This document shows positions 19,416 through 29,708 of a stretch of 64,000 bases of DNA, piece after piece (the stretch's first letter is position 1; each line of letters begins with the position of its first letter). The translations under genes and the position numbers were made by a program. The stretch covers positions 1 to 64,000 of the forward strand of contig JAHJHT010000007.1 of assembly GCA_018823835.1 (NCBI GenBank), read 5' to 3'. This DNA is from Alphaproteobacteria bacterium. GTDB taxonomy: Bacteria > Pseudomonadota > Alphaproteobacteria > Rhizobiales > Rhizobiaceae. The notes under the pieces are model-generated. The model was not told where the DNA came from and did no database searches. It saw only the letters and a program-made list of their open reading frames with translations.

Positions 19416-20702
19416 ATGACCAGCAATTCAGCGCTCCAGGCCCGCCGGACCGCAGCCATTCCGCGCGGCGTCGCCACCGCCTACCCCGTGTTTGCCGAGC
19501 GCGCCGAGGGCTCCGAGCTGTGGGACGTCGACGGCAGGCGCTTCATCGATTTCGGTGGCGGCATCGCGGTGCTCAACACCGGACACCGGCATCCCAAGGT
19601 GGTCAAGGCGGTGCGCGACCAGCTTGACCACTACACGCACACGGCCTTCCAGATCGTACCCTACGAGCCCTATATCGAACTGTGCGAGAAGCTGAACGCG
19701 CTGGCGCCGTTTTCGGGCGAGGCCAAGTCCATCCTGTTCTCGACCGGCGCGGAAGCCGTCGAGAACGCTGTCAAGATCGCCCGCGCCGCGACGGGACGCA
19801 CAAACATCATTGCCTTCTCAGGCGCCTTCCACGGACGCACGCTGATGACCAGCGCGCTGACCGGCAAGGTCGCGCCCTACAAGAAGAAGTTCGGGCCGAT
19901 GCCGGCCGGCGTGTGGCACGTGCCGTTCCCGGTGGCGCAGCACGGCGTGACGGTCGCCGATACGCTGAAGGCGATCGAGTACCTGTTCCGGGCCGATGTG
20001 GACCCGGTCAACGTCGCTGCAATCATCATCGAGCCGGTGCAGGGCGAGGGCGGCTTCTATCCGGCGCCGACCGAGCTGCTGACGGCGCTGCGCGCCATCT
20101 GCGACGAGCACGGCATCCTGCTGATCGCCGACGAGGTGCAGACCGGCTTCGCGCGCACCGGCAAGATGTTCGGCATCGAGAACTCCGGCGTCGAACCCGA
20201 CCTGATGACGATCGCCAAGTCGCTTGCCGGCGGCTTTCCGCTGTCGGGGGTCGTCGGCCGCGCCGCCATCATGGATGCGCCGGACCCGGGCGGCCTCGGC
20301 GGCACCTATGCCGGCAGCCCGCTCGCCTGCGCGGCAGCCCTTGCCGTGCTCGATGTCATTGCCGAGGAAAAGCTGATCGACCGCGCCAACGTGCTCGGCG
20401 ACCGCATCAAGGGCGAACTCGCCCGCATCGCACAGCGCAACGACACAGTGCCGATGTCGGCGATCCGCGGTCCGGGCGCCATGGTGGCCTTCGACATCGT
20501 CAAGTCGCGCGGCGCAGAGGAGCCGGACGCCGATGCGACCAAGCGGGTGACTGCGGCAGCGCTCGCCGAGGGACTGGTTCTTCTGTCGTGCGGCGTGCAT
20601 GCCAACACGATCCGCATCCTGATGCCGCTGACCATCTCCGACGAGATTCTCGCCGAGGGCATGGGCAAGCTGGAAAAGGCGCTCGTCGCGGCGAACGTCT
20701 GA
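19416..20702 (+). CDS. gabT: 4-aminobutyrate aminotransferase
   Basis: GGGIAVLNTGHRHPKVV, GAFHGRTLMTSALTGK, IIEPVQGEGGFYPAP, DEVQTGFARTGKMF, MTIAKSLAGGFPLSGVVG. Confidence 0.92.
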   Translation: MTSNSALQARRTAAIPRGVATAYPVFAERAEGSELWDVDGRRFIDFGGGIAVLNTGHRHPKVVKAVRDQLDHYTHTAFQIVPYEPYIELCEKLNALAPFSGEAKSILFSTGAEAVENAVKIARAATGRTNIIAFSGAFHGRTLMTSALTGKVAPYKKKFGPMPAGVWHVPFPVAQHGVTVADTLKAIEYLFRADVDPVNVAAIIIEPVQGEGGFYPAPTELLTALRAICDEHGILLIADEVQTGFARTGKMFGIENSGVEPDLMTIAKSLAGGFPLSGVVGRAAIMDAPDPGGLGGTYAGSPLACAAALAVLDVIAEEKLIDRANVLGDRIKGELARIAQRNDTVPMSAIRGPGAMVAFDIVKSRGAEEPDADATKRVTAAALAEGLVLLSCGVHANTIRILMPLTISDEILAEGMGKLEKALVAANV

Positions 20703-20718
20703 GCCGTCTGTCCCTGGC

Positions 20719-20738
20719 GGTTCGCTTCGCGGCGAACC
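20719..20738. terminator. Hairpin between convergent genes (possible bidirectional terminator)
   Basis: GGTTCGC-ttcgcg-GCGAACC between convergent gabT and L,D-transpeptidase genes; weak T-tract. Confidence 0.35.
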
Positions 20739-20749
20739 GGCCTCGGGCC

Positions 20750-21496
20750 TCAGGCGACGACGATCGGGGTCTTGCCGGAAACGCGGTTGAACAGGTCGAT
20801 GACGTCCTGGTTGATCATCCGCACGCAGCCGGACGACATGGCCTGCCCGATGGTCCACCACTCGGGCGAGCCGTGCACGCGAAAGCCGGTGTCGCGGCCG
20901 TCCTTGAAGATATAGAGCGCGCGCGCGCCGAGCGGGTTTTCGAGGCCGCCGGGCTGGCCGCCGCGCCATTTTTCCAGCTCGGGCTTGCGGGCGATCATTT
21001 CTGCCGGCGGCGTCCAGGTCGGCCACTTCTTGCCGTACTGGATGTTGGCCCGCCCTGACCACAGAAAGCCTTCGCGGCCGATGCCGACGCCATAGCGCAG
21101 CGCGTCGCCCCCGGGCTGCACGTAATAGAGATGCCGCTCCTTCAGCCGCACCACGATGGTGCCGGGCGCCTCGCCGGTCGGATCGACGACGATCTGGCGG
21201 CGCCATTGCGGCTCGACCTTCTGGTAGGGCACTTCCGGCAGCACGAACCCCTCATCGGCGAAGGAGGCGTACATGAGCTCCGGGGTCGTGACGTTGCGGT
21301 CGACGCTGATGCGGGGGCGGATCGACCCGGTGGTGTAGTCGTCCACCTCGATCGCGGCGAGATCGATGCTGCGCGAGCAGCCGGCCGCGGCGAGAACGGT
21401 GGCCGATCCGAGACCGAGAAGCGCACTGCGGCGCGAGAAAGTGGCGCGCGACGCTTCGGCTGCGGGCAGGATCGGCGTGGCGGATGAGTTTGACAC
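20750..21496 (-). CDS. L,D-transpeptidase (YkuD domain)
   Basis: TIVVRLKERHLYYVQPGGDALRYGVGIGREGF, FRVHGSPEWWTIGQAMSSGCVRMINQDVIDL (HGS...SxGCVRM catalytic motif). Confidence 0.93.
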   Translation of the reverse strand: MSNSSATPILPAAEASRATFSRRSALLGLGSATVLAAAGCSRSIDLAAIEVDDYTTGSIRPRISVDRNVTTPELMYASFADEGFVLPEVPYQKVEPQWRRQIVVDPTGEAPGTIVVRLKERHLYYVQPGGDALRYGVGIGREGFLWSGRANIQYGKKWPTWTPPAEMIARKPELEKWRGGQPGGLENPLGARALYIFKDGRDTGFRVHGSPEWWTIGQAMSSGCVRMINQDVIDLFNRVSGKTPIVVA

Positions 21497-21670
21497 GGTT
21501 ACTGTTCCACTCGGCTACCTGTTCCGACAGGAGGCCAGAACTTGCGCGAATTTTAGGCAATCATGGTTGACGAAAGGTGAAAGTAGCGCCCGCGCTGCAT
21601 TTTGCCGGCGGGGGCCTCTTTACAAATGGCGCGGGCAGGCGATTCATTCCTGCCTGCTACGGAGTTCGCC

Positions 21671-22294
21671 ATGCCGCTCGAGAACTGGGCAGCCTTTGCC
21701 GCCGCCTCCGCCGTGCTCCTGGTCATTCCGGGTCCGACGATCCTGCTTGTTGTGTCCTATGCGCTCGGTCAGGGCTGGCGCACGGCGCTGCCGATGGCGG
21801 TGGGCGTGGCGCTCGGCGATTTCACCGCCATGACACTGTCCATGCTCGGCATCGGTGCGCTGCTCGCGGCGTCCGCCATGGTGTTCACCGCGCTGAAATG
21901 GATCGGCGCGGCCTATCTCATCTATCTCGGCATCAAACTCTTTCGCGCCGGCGGCAGCCTCGACGCGGAACCGCGCACCGATCGGGTATCGGCCGTGCGC
22001 ATGATGGCGCATGCTTGGCTGGTGACGGCGCTGAACCCGAAGAGCATCACCTTCTTCGTCGCCTTCCTGCCGCAGTTCCTCGACCGCCATGCAGACTTCT
22101 GGACGCAGATGCTGATCTTCGAGACGACCTTCCTGGTGCTCGCCTTCGCCAATGCCTTCGGCTACGCGCTGGTCGCGGCGCGGGCGCGCCGGCTGGTCGG
22201 CAACCCGCGCGCCATCCGCATCTTCAACCGGACGGGCGGCACGCTGCTCGTCGGTGCCGGCATCGCCACGGTGGCCGTGCGCTCGGGCAATTGA
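21671..22294 (+). CDS. LysE family translocator
   Basis: LLVIPGPTILLVVSYALGQGWRTALPMAVGVALGD, GAAYLIYLGIKLFR, NPKSITFFVAFLPQF. Confidence 0.92.
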   Translation: MPLENWAAFAAASAVLLVIPGPTILLVVSYALGQGWRTALPMAVGVALGDFTAMTLSMLGIGALLAASAMVFTALKWIGAAYLIYLGIKLFRAGGSLDAEPRTDRVSAVRMMAHAWLVTALNPKSITFFVAFLPQFLDRHADFWTQMLIFETTFLVLAFANAFGYALVAARARRLVGNPRAIRIFNRTGGTLLVGAGIATVAVRSGN

Positions 22295-22307
22295 GGGGAG
22301 AGCTTCC

Positions 22308-23642
22308 ATGTCAGTCACCGATCAACTCGGCCTTTACGTGACCGGCGCCGATGCGGCCGCCCTCGGCAAGTACGAAAAGGCGCTGCACGAGCTGCAATGC
22401 TATGTCGGCGACCCGGTCGCCTCCGTCGATGCGGCGCTTGCCGAGGCTCCCGAACTCGTCATGGGGCACGTGCTGAAGGGCTATCTTTTTGGGCTGTCCA
22501 CCGACCGCGAGGCCGTCGACGTGGTAAAATCCTGCCATGCAGCAGCCGCCGCACTTCCGGCAACGGCGCGGGAGAAAGGTCATGTGGCCGCCCTCGGCCA
22601 TCTCGCCGCAGGGCGCTGGCATGAGGCGGGCCGCGTGCTGGAGGACGTCACCATCGAGGAACCGCGCGATGCCCTGGCGCTGCTTGCCGGCCACCAGATC
22701 GACTTCTTCACCGGCAATTCCCGGATGCTGCGCGACCGCATCGCGCGGGCCGTTCCGGCATGGTTGCCCGGCATGGCCGGCTATCACGCAACGCTTTCCA
22801 TGCACGCCTTCGGGCTGGAGGAAATGGGCGACTATGCGCGCGCCGAGCGGCTCGGCCGCGAGGCGATCGGCATCGAGCCGCGCGACGGCTGGGCGCAGCA
22901 CGCGGTCGCCCATGTGATGGAGATGCAGAGCCGGCAGCGCGACGGCATTGCCTGGATGCGCGACAATGCCGAGGCCTGGACAGGCGACAGCTTCTTCCAG
23001 GTGCACAACTGGTGGCATCTCGCGCTGTTTCACTACGAACTCGGCGAGACTGACGCTGCGCTGAAACTGTTCGACGACCATATCTACGGCACGCATTCGA
23101 CGCTGGCGCTGAACATGCTCGACGCATCTGCGTTGCTGTGGCGACTCCACCTGCAGGGCGTCGATGTCGGCGACCGCTGGGCCGCTCTTGCCGCCAACTG
23201 GGCGCCGAAGGCGAAGGACGGAAACTACGCCTTCAACGATGCGCACGCCATGATGGCCTTCGTCGGCGCCGGTCTGGACGAGCCGGCGCGCCTGCTGCTG
23301 GAAGCGCAGGACGAGGCCATGGGCGGTACAGACGACAACGCCCATTTTACCCGCGAGGTCGGCCACCCGGTGACGCGCGCCATCATGGCGTTCGGCGAGG
23401 GCGATTATGCAACCGTGGTGACGCTGCTGCGTCCCATCCGTGGCATCGCGGCGCGTTTCGGCGGCAGCCATGCGCAACGCGACGTCATCGACCTGACGCT
23501 GATCGAGGCGGCGTTCCGCTCGGGCAATGGCGCGCTTGCCGCGGCGCTTTCGGCCGAGCGCGCCGTGGCGCGGCCCGAGAGCCCGCTGTCGCAGCTCTTC
23601 CTCAGGCGTGCACGAGAGGTCGCCGGCCGCGCCGTCTCCTGA
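22308..23642 (+). CDS. Tetratricopeptide-repeat (TTC38-like) protein
   Basis: Helical-repeat architecture; FALEEMGDYARAERLGREAI, AQHAVAHVMEMQSRQRDGIAWM, HNWWHLALFHYELGE. Confidence 0.8.
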   Translation: MSVTDQLGLYVTGADAAALGKYEKALHELQCYVGDPVASVDAALAEAPELVMGHVLKGYLFGLSTDREAVDVVKSCHAAAAALPATAREKGHVAALGHLAAGRWHEAGRVLEDVTIEEPRDALALLAGHQIDFFTGNSRMLRDRIARAVPAWLPGMAGYHATLSMHAFGLEEMGDYARAERLGREAIGIEPRDGWAQHAVAHVMEMQSRQRDGIAWMRDNAEAWTGDSFFQVHNWWHLALFHYELGETDAALKLFDDHIYGTHSTLALNMLDASALLWRLHLQGVDVGDRWAALAANWAPKAKDGNYAFNDAHAMMAFVGAGLDEPARLLLEAQDEAMGGTDDNAHFTREVGHPVTRAIMAFGEGDYATVVTLLRPIRGIAARFGGSHAQRDVIDLTLIEAAFRSGNGALAAALSAERAVARPESPLSQLFLRRAREVAGRAVS

Positions 23643-23847
23643 CCGATAAGTCAGACAATAAGAAATTCACGGAATTATTGCGGGTTGCGAAAAAAATGCT
23701 CTCCGGAGCCCGGTTTGGCGGTTGCACTCGGCCCGGTTTTGGGTTGTAGCTTCTGCCGGGAGGAATGCGCGGGGTTCATCTGTGATGAAGTGCAGCGCTG
23801 GTCGGGGCGGCGCTCAAGCGTTTCGGCCGCCATCGGGAGGAGGGTTC

Positions 23848-25302
23848 ATGTATCTCGGCATCGATCTCGGCACGTCGAGCGTCAAGGCGCTGCTGATCGA
23901 CGCGGACCAGCGCGTGGTGGGCTCGGCGACCGCACCGCTCAAGGTTTCGCGTCCGCATCCGGGCTGGTCAGAGCAGGATCCCAACGACTGGATCGCCGCT
24001 ACCGCCAAGGCACTTGAGGGCCTTCAGGCGGGACGGCCTAAGGAACTTGCCGCCGTCGAGGGGATCGGCCTCTCCGGCCACATGCATGGCGCGACGCTCG
24101 TCGACAACCGCGACGTGGTGCTGCGCCCCTGCATTCTCTGGAACGATACGCGCAGCCACAAGGAGGCTGCCGCGCTTGATGCCAATCCGGCGTTCCGCAA
24201 GATCAGCGGCAATATCGTCTTTCCGGGCTTCACCGCGCCGAAGCTCGCCTGGGTCAAGAACAACGAGCCTGAGATTTTCGCTCGCGTCGCCAAGGTCCTG
24301 TTGCCAAAGGATTTCCTGCGCCTCTGGCTGACCGGCGAGCACATGTCGGAAATGTCGGACTCGGCTGGCACCGCCTGGCTCGACGTTGCGAAGCGGGGCT
24401 GGTCGGACGAGCTGCTGGCCGCGACCGATCTCAGCGAAAGCCAGATGCCGACGCTGGTCGAGGGCACCGAAGCGGCGGGCGGGCTGCGCGCCGATCTGGC
24501 GTCGAAATGGGGCCTGCGGGCAGGCATTCCGGTTGCCGGCGGCGCCGGCGACAATGCGGCCTCTGCCTGCGGCATGGGCACGGTCCGGGCTGGCCAGGCC
24601 TTCGCCTCGCTCGGCACGTCGGGCGTCATCTTCGCCGCCAACGGCGCCTATCTGCCCAACCCGGAAAGCGCCTTGCACACCTTCTGCCACGCCCTGCCGG
24701 ACACCTGGCACCAGATGGGCGTCATCCTGTCGGCGACGGATTCGCTGAACTGGCTATCGGGCATCACCGGCAAGGATGCCGGCGCGCTGACCGACGAGCT
24801 CGGCGAGACGTTGAAGGCGCCAACCGGAGTCACCTTCCTGCCCTATCTCTCTGGCGAGCGCACACCCCACAATGACGCTTCGATCCGCGGCGTCTTTGCC
24901 GGCCTCGGCCACGAAGCGGGCCGTCCGGTGCTGACCCAGGCGGTGCTCGAGGGCGTCGCCTTTGCCTTCCGCGACAGCCTGGAGGCGCTGCGCGCCGCCG
25001 GGACCGACCTCGACCGCGTCACCGCGATCGGCGGCGGCTCGCGCTCGCGCTACTGGCTGCGCGCCATGGCGACAGCGCTCGACCTGCCGGTCGAGGTTCC
25101 GGCCGACGGCGATTTCGGCGCCGCCTTCGGCGCGGCGCGGCTGGGGCTCATCGCTGCTACCGGCGCAGACCCGTTCGCGGTCTGCACGACGCCGAAGACC
25201 GAGGCGACGATCGAACCCGACCGTTCGCTGTCGGCCGCCTATTCGGATGCCTATCAGCGCTACCGCGCACTCTATCCTGCCATCAGGGGAGTTATGGGAT
25301 GA
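23848..25302 (+). CDS. xylB: Xylulokinase
   Basis: [56 protein letters not shown] overlap with xylA. Confidence 0.95.
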   Translation: MYLGIDLGTSSVKALLIDADQRVVGSATAPLKVSRPHPGWSEQDPNDWIAATAKALEGLQAGRPKELAAVEGIGLSGHMHGATLVDNRDVVLRPCILWNDTRSHKEAAALDANPAFRKISGNIVFPGFTAPKLAWVKNNEPEIFARVAKVLLPKDFLRLWLTGEHMSEMSDSAGTAWLDVAKRGWSDELLAATDLSESQMPTLVEGTEAAGGLRADLASKWGLRAGIPVAGGAGDNAASACGMGTVRAGQAFASLGTSGVIFAANGAYLPNPESALHTFCHALPDTWHQMGVILSATDSLNWLSGITGKDAGALTDELGETLKAPTGVTFLPYLSGERTPHNDASIRGVFAGLGHEAGRPVLTQAVLEGVAFAFRDSLEALRAAGTDLDRVTAIGGGSRSRYWLRAMATALDLPVEVPADGDFGAAFGAARLGLIAATGADPFAVCTTPKTEATIEPDRSLSAAYSDAYQRYRALYPAIRGVMG

Positions 25303-26609
25303 CCACCGGTTTCTTTGGCGACATCAAGCCGATCAAGTACGAGGGGCCGGAGAGCACCAATCCGCTGGCCTACCGTTTCTACAATCCCGACGAGAAGGTC
25401 GCGGGCAAGCGGCTGGAAGACCATATGCGCTTCTCGATCGCCTACTGGCACAGCTTCGCCTGGCCGGGCGGCGATCCGTTCGGTGGCCAGACCTTCGACA
25501 GGCCGTGGTTCGGTGACACGATGGAACTGGCGAAGCTGAAGGCCGACGTCGCCTTCGAGATGTTCTCGCTGCTCGGCGTTCCCTATTACTGCTTCCACGA
25601 TGCCGACGTGCGGCCCGAGGCGGAAACCTTTGCAGAAAGCGCGGCGCGGCTCGACGAGATCGCCGACTATTTTGCCGGCAAGATGAAGAAGACAGGCACC
25701 AAGCTCCTGTGGGGCACAGCCAACCTGTTTTCGCACCGCCGCTACATGTCGGGCGCCGCGACCAATCCGGACCCGGATGTCTTTGCCTATGCCGCGGCGA
25801 CGGTGAAGAGCTGCATGGACGTGACCAAGCGGCTGAAGGGCGAGAACTACGTGCTGTGGGGCGGCCGCGAGGGCTACGAGACGCTGCTCAACACCGATCT
25901 CAAGCGCGAGTCGGAGCAGGCCGGGCGCTTCCTGCAGATGGTCGTCGACTACAAGCACAAGATCGGTTTCAAGGGCACGATCCTGATCGAGCCGAAGCCG
26001 CAGGAGCCGACCAAGCACCAGTATGACTACGACGTCGCAACGGTCTACGGCTTCCTCAAGCGCTTCGGGCTGGAGAACGAGGTCAAGGTCAACATCGAGC
26101 AGGGCCACGCGATCCTGGCCGGTCATACCTTCGAGCACGAACTGGCGCTGGCCGCCGCACTCGGCATCTTCGGCTCGATCGACATGAACCGCAACGACTA
26201 CCAGTCCGGCTGGGACACCGACCAGTTCCCCAACAATGTTCCGGAGATGGCGCTCGCCTACTACGAGGTGCTGCAGGCCGGCGGGTTCAAGACGGGTGGC
26301 ACCAATTTCGACGCCAAGCTGCGCCGCCAGTCGCTCGACCCGCAGGATCTCCTGATCGCCCATATCGGCGCGATGGATTGCTGCGCACGCGGTCTCAAGG
26401 CCGCGGCCAAGATGATCGAGGACAAGGCGCTGATCGGGCCGCTCGAGGCGCGCTATGCAGGGTGGAAATCGGCCGAGGGCAAGGCGATGCTGTCGGGCAA
26501 GCGCACGCTCGAGGAGATCGCCGAGCGCGTGGTGAAAAAGGGCATCGAGCCCCAGCCGCGTTCCGGCCAGCAGGAACTGCTCGAGAACATCGTCAACCGC
26601 TACGTCTGA
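25299..26609 (+). CDS. xylA: Xylose isomerase
   Basis: [75 protein letters not shown]. Confidence 0.97.
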   Translation: MTTGFFGDIKPIKYEGPESTNPLAYRFYNPDEKVAGKRLEDHMRFSIAYWHSFAWPGGDPFGGQTFDRPWFGDTMELAKLKADVAFEMFSLLGVPYYCFHDADVRPEAETFAESAARLDEIADYFAGKMKKTGTKLLWGTANLFSHRRYMSGAATNPDPDVFAYAAATVKSCMDVTKRLKGENYVLWGGREGYETLLNTDLKRESEQAGRFLQMVVDYKHKIGFKGTILIEPKPQEPTKHQYDYDVATVYGFLKRFGLENEVKVNIEQGHAILAGHTFEHELALAAALGIFGSIDMNRNDYQSGWDTDQFPNNVPEMALAYYEVLQAGGFKTGGTNFDAKLRRQSLDPQDLLIAHIGAMDCCARGLKAAAKMIEDKALIGPLEARYAGWKSAEGKAMLSGKRTLEEIAERVVKKGIEPQPRSGQQELLENIVNRYV

Positions 26610-26627
26610 GTCTCAAGCCGGCAAATC

Positions 26628-26668
26628 AACGCCCGGGCCGTCGCGTGACAGCCCGGGCGTTTTCTTTT
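26628..26668 (+). terminator. Rho-independent terminator after xylBA
   Basis: AACGCCCGGGC-cgtcgcgtgaca-GCCCGGGCGTTTTCTTTT. Confidence 0.85.
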
Positions 26669-26754
26669 CAAGCCGGCCGACAACAAGGCATGCGAATTCG
26701 AAAATACCTGCGTCACGACACGCAATTGCCTTGGTCGTGTCATGAACGGCCTCT

Positions 26755-27012
26755 ATGCAGGCGGTCATGGAAACGAAAAGCTCCGACGACAAGACATCCA
26801 GCGACCTGGACAGCCAGATCGGGGCCTTGCTCGACCGGCTGAACGAGTCGGCCTCGATCGTCGACCAGCTGATGGCGATGCCGCTGCCGAAACAGGACGG
26901 CCTCTCGCATAGCGCCGACTGGGACGCTGTCGTGGCGCGGCGCATGGAGACAAGGCTCGCTTCCGCCCTGCGCTCCCTCCTCGAAGAAGAACCAACCGCC
27001 AAGCGGGCATAG
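26755..27012 (+). CDS. Small hypothetical protein
   Basis: 85 aa ORF, acidic and helical; no family recognised. It abuts the stop of the convergent regulator gene. Confidence 0.4.
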   Translation: MQAVMETKSSDDKTSSDLDSQIGALLDRLNESASIVDQLMAMPLPKQDGLSHSADWDAVVARRMETRLASALRSLLEEEPTAKRA

Positions 27013-27987
27013 TCAGCCGCGACGCATGCGCGCCGGCGGCTGGCCGAAGGCGCGCGAGAAGGCGCGCGAAAAGGCCGCCGCCGATGAAAAGCCGGTGCGG
27101 CCGGCGATGTCGGCCATCGGCTCTGCTGTGTCGAGCACGAGGCGGCGGGCCGCGTTCAACCTGAGGCGCAGATAGTAGGCGCCCGGCGTCTCGCCAATGG
27201 CGCGGGAAAACGTCTTCTCCAGGGTTCTCGCCGTCACCCCGGTGCGGCGCGCGATGGCGGCCACCGTGAGGGGCCGGTCGACATGCGATTCCATCAGGCG
27301 GATGGCGCCGGCAAGCCGCGGGTCGAAGCCGTCGAGGCGGCCGAGCGAGACGAGCGGCTGTGCGTCGGTGGCGGCGCGCGCCTGGTCGTAGATAAAGACG
27401 CTGGCGACATCGAGCGCCACCGCCATGCCGAGGCGGGCGCGCACCAGATGCAGCATCAGGTCAAAGGTCGGCGAGGCGCCACCGGCGGTGAACACCGGCC
27501 CGTCGATGACATAGCGGTCGGGGCGGATGTCGGCGCCGGGAAAGGCAGCGGCGAAATCCTCCAGATCCTCCCAGTGCGTCGTCGCGGCACGCCCCTCGAG
27601 CAGGCCGGCGCGTCCGAGCAGCCACGTACCGGCCTCGATGCCGCCGACGGCGCGCGTTGCTCTTGCGGCCCGGCGAAAACCTGCAACGAGGGCCGCCGTT
27701 TCGTAGCGCGTGCCGAAGCCGCCGATGGCGATCAGCACATCGGTCTTCTGTGTCGCGTCGAAGCGACCAGACACCGCGATCGGCAGGCCGGAGGTGGTGA
27801 CGGCCGGCTGGCCGTCGGCCGAAACGAGCTGCCAGTCGAACATGGTGGCGCCGGCAATGCGGTTCGCCGCGCGCAGCGGATCGACCGCGGAGGCGACGCA
27901 CATGATCGAGGCGCCGGAAAACACCAGCAGCGTCACCCTGAGCGCTGTATCGTCGGAGCGGAAGATTGACGTGGCTTCGCTTTTCAT
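27013..27987 (-). CDS. GlxA family (AraC-type) transcriptional regulator
   Basis: DJ-1/PfpI-like N-terminus (LVFSGASIMCVASAVDPLRAANR) and C-terminal AraC HTH (MADIAGRTGFSSAAAFSRAFSRAFGQPPARMRRG). ORF trimmed to ATG 27987; divergent from the carnitine-type operon. Confidence 0.9.
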   Translation of the reverse strand: MKSEATSIFRSDDTALRVTLLVFSGASIMCVASAVDPLRAANRIAGATMFDWQLVSADGQPAVTTSGLPIAVSGRFDATQKTDVLIAIGGFGTRYETAALVAGFRRAARATRAVGGIEAGTWLLGRAGLLEGRAATTHWEDLEDFAAAFPGADIRPDRYVIDGPVFTAGGASPTFDLMLHLVRARLGMAVALDVASVFIYDQARAATDAQPLVSLGRLDGFDPRLAGAIRLMESHVDRPLTVAAIARRTGVTARTLEKTFSRAIGETPGAYYLRLRLNAARRLVLDTAEPMADIAGRTGFSSAAAFSRAFSRAFGQPPARMRRG

Positions 27988-28146
27988 CAAGTTGAATTCG
28001 TAAAGTGTGAAGCGTGGCCGCGCAAGCCGGACGATGCTGCCGGCACAATCCACGGCCGTCCGAACTGTCCGCCCGCGCATGCCTCCTCCTCGACGGCAGG
28101 AGCTAGGGTTGGTAGGGGAAGGCGCCGGGAGCCAAGGGAGTTGCCG

Positions 28147-29058
28147 ATGCCGCTGACCATGAACCGCGAGGTCTTCATCACCTGTGCCGTGACCGGCTCG
28201 GGCGGGACGCAGGACCGCAGCCCGCATGTGCCGCGTTCGCCGAAGCAGATCGCCGATTCGGCGATCGACGCAGCCAAGGCCGGTGCGGCCATCGTCCACT
28301 GCCATGTGCGCGATCCCGAGACCGGCAAGCCGCGCCGCGACGTCGCCCTCTACCGCGAGGTGACTGAACGCATCCGCGACGCCGATGTCGATGTCGTGTT
28401 GAACCTGACCGCCGGCATGGGCGGCGACATGGTGTTCGGCGACGTTGAAAGCCCGTTGCCGCTGAAAGCGCAGGGCACCGACATGGCGGGCGCGTCCGAG
28501 CGCGTCGAGCATGTGCGCCAGTGCCGGCCGGAGATCTGCACGCTCGATTGCGGCACAATGAACTTCAACGAGGCCGACTACGTGATGACCAACACGCCCG
28601 GCATGCTGCGCGCCATGGGCCGCATGATGACCGAGATGGGCGTGAAGCCGGAGATCGAGGCCTTCGACACCGGCCACCTGTGGTTCGCCAAGCAGCTGGT
28701 CGAGGAGGGCGTGCTGGCGCCCGACGCGCTGGTGCAGCTCTGCATGGGCGTGCCGTGGGGCGCGCCGGACGACCTCAACACCTTCATGGCGATGGTCAAC
28801 AACGTGCCGTCGGACTGGAACTGGTCGGCCTTCTCGATCGGCCGCAACCAAATGGCCTATGTTGCGGCCGCGGTGCTCGCCGGCGGCAATTGCCGCGTCG
28901 GTCTTGAGGACAATCTGTGGCTCGACAAGGGCATGCTGGCAACCAACGCCCAGCTGGTCGACCGTGCGGTCGGCATCGTCGAGAATATGGGCGCCAGGGT
29001 GCTCGGTCCCGAAGAGGTCCGCAAGAAGCTGAACCTGACCAAGCGGGCGCCGATCTGA
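28147..29058 (+). CDS. BKACE (DUF849) family beta-keto acid cleavage enzyme, probable 3-dehydrocarnitine cleavage enzyme
   Basis: VFITCAVTGSGGTQDRSPHVPRSPKQIADSAIDAAKAGAAIVHCHVRDP; dehydrocarnitine specificity inferred from the neighbouring carnitine dehydrogenase. Confidence 0.85.
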   Translation: MPLTMNREVFITCAVTGSGGTQDRSPHVPRSPKQIADSAIDAAKAGAAIVHCHVRDPETGKPRRDVALYREVTERIRDADVDVVLNLTAGMGGDMVFGDVESPLPLKAQGTDMAGASERVEHVRQCRPEICTLDCGTMNFNEADYVMTNTPGMLRAMGRMMTEMGVKPEIEAFDTGHLWFAKQLVEEGVLAPDALVQLCMGVPWGAPDDLNTFMAMVNNVPSDWNWSAFSIGRNQMAYVAAAVLAGGNCRVGLEDNLWLDKGMLATNAQLVDRAVGIVENMGARVLGPEEVRKKLNLTKRAPI

Positions 29059-29084
29059 CGCCAGGCCGCAGGGAGGAGGAAGCC

Positions 29085-29708
29085 ATGGAAACCGTGAAGT
29101 TCACCGCGATGAAGGACGGCGACCGCGAGGACTACGCCTTCCTGACCGAGCATGAGATCGCCTATGCGGAGAAGACAGCCGACCGGCTGCTCGACACGCT
29201 GGTGCAGCTCGACGAGGGCCTGTCCGGCTACAAGATCACGCGGCTCGGCCATTCGCTGCAGGCGGCGACACGCGCCTGGCGCGATGGCGCCGATTCCGAC
29301 TGGATCGCCTGCGCCCTGCTGCACGACATTGGCGACATCTACGCGCCCTACAACCATGACGAATATGCCGCTGCGATCCTGAGGCCCTTCGTGCGCGAGC
29401 AGTGCACATGGGTGGTCGAAAAGCATGGCGACTTCCAGCGCCTCTATTACGCGCATCACACCGGCGGCAACCCGCATGCGCGCGACCGCTTCGCCGGCCA
29501 TCCCTATTTCGACGACTGCGACCGGTTCTGCGAGCGATGGGACCAGTCGAGCTTCGACCCCGACTACGACACGTTGCCGCTCGAGACCTTCCGGCCCTCC
29601 GTGCTGGAGGTCTTTGCGCGCAAGGCCTACGACCCGGCGGTGATCCGGGCGGGCGACCGCGTGCCGCTCACCAATCCTGAAACAGCCAGACAAAGAGCTT
29701 CGACATGA
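29085..29708 (+). CDS. HD-domain protein, possible HD-domain oxygenase (MIOX/PhnZ/TmpB-like)
   Basis: GHSLQAATRAWRDGADSDWIACALLHDIGD...NHDEYAAAILRPF...VVEKHGDF...WDQSSFDPDYDTLP; ATGA overlap with carnitine dehydrogenase. Confidence 0.75.
   Translation: METVKFTAMKDGDREDYAFLTEHEIAYAEKTADRLLDTLVQLDEGLSGYKITRLGHSLQAATRAWRDGADSDWIACALLHDIGDIYAPYNHDEYAAAILRPFVREQCTWVVEKHGDFQRLYYAHHTGGNPHARDRFAGHPYFDDCDRFCERWDQSSFDPDYDTLPLETFRPSVLEVFARKAYDPAVIRAGDRVPLTNPETARQRAST

Noticed and set aside
22311-23477. 388-aa minus-strand ORF
   Set aside because: Antisense to the TPR gene and without domain signature.
25272-26363. 363-aa minus-strand ORF
   Set aside because: Antisense to xylA.
26714-26739. CACGAC-N14-GTCGTG inverted repeat upstream of the 85-aa ORF
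   Set aside because: Six-bp arms with a long spacer, no promoter context and no second copy found; not distinguishable from chance.
27988-28851. N-terminal part of ORF 27013..28851
   Set aside because: The GlxA regulator starts at 27987; the upstream part is intergenic and antisense to the BKACE gene.
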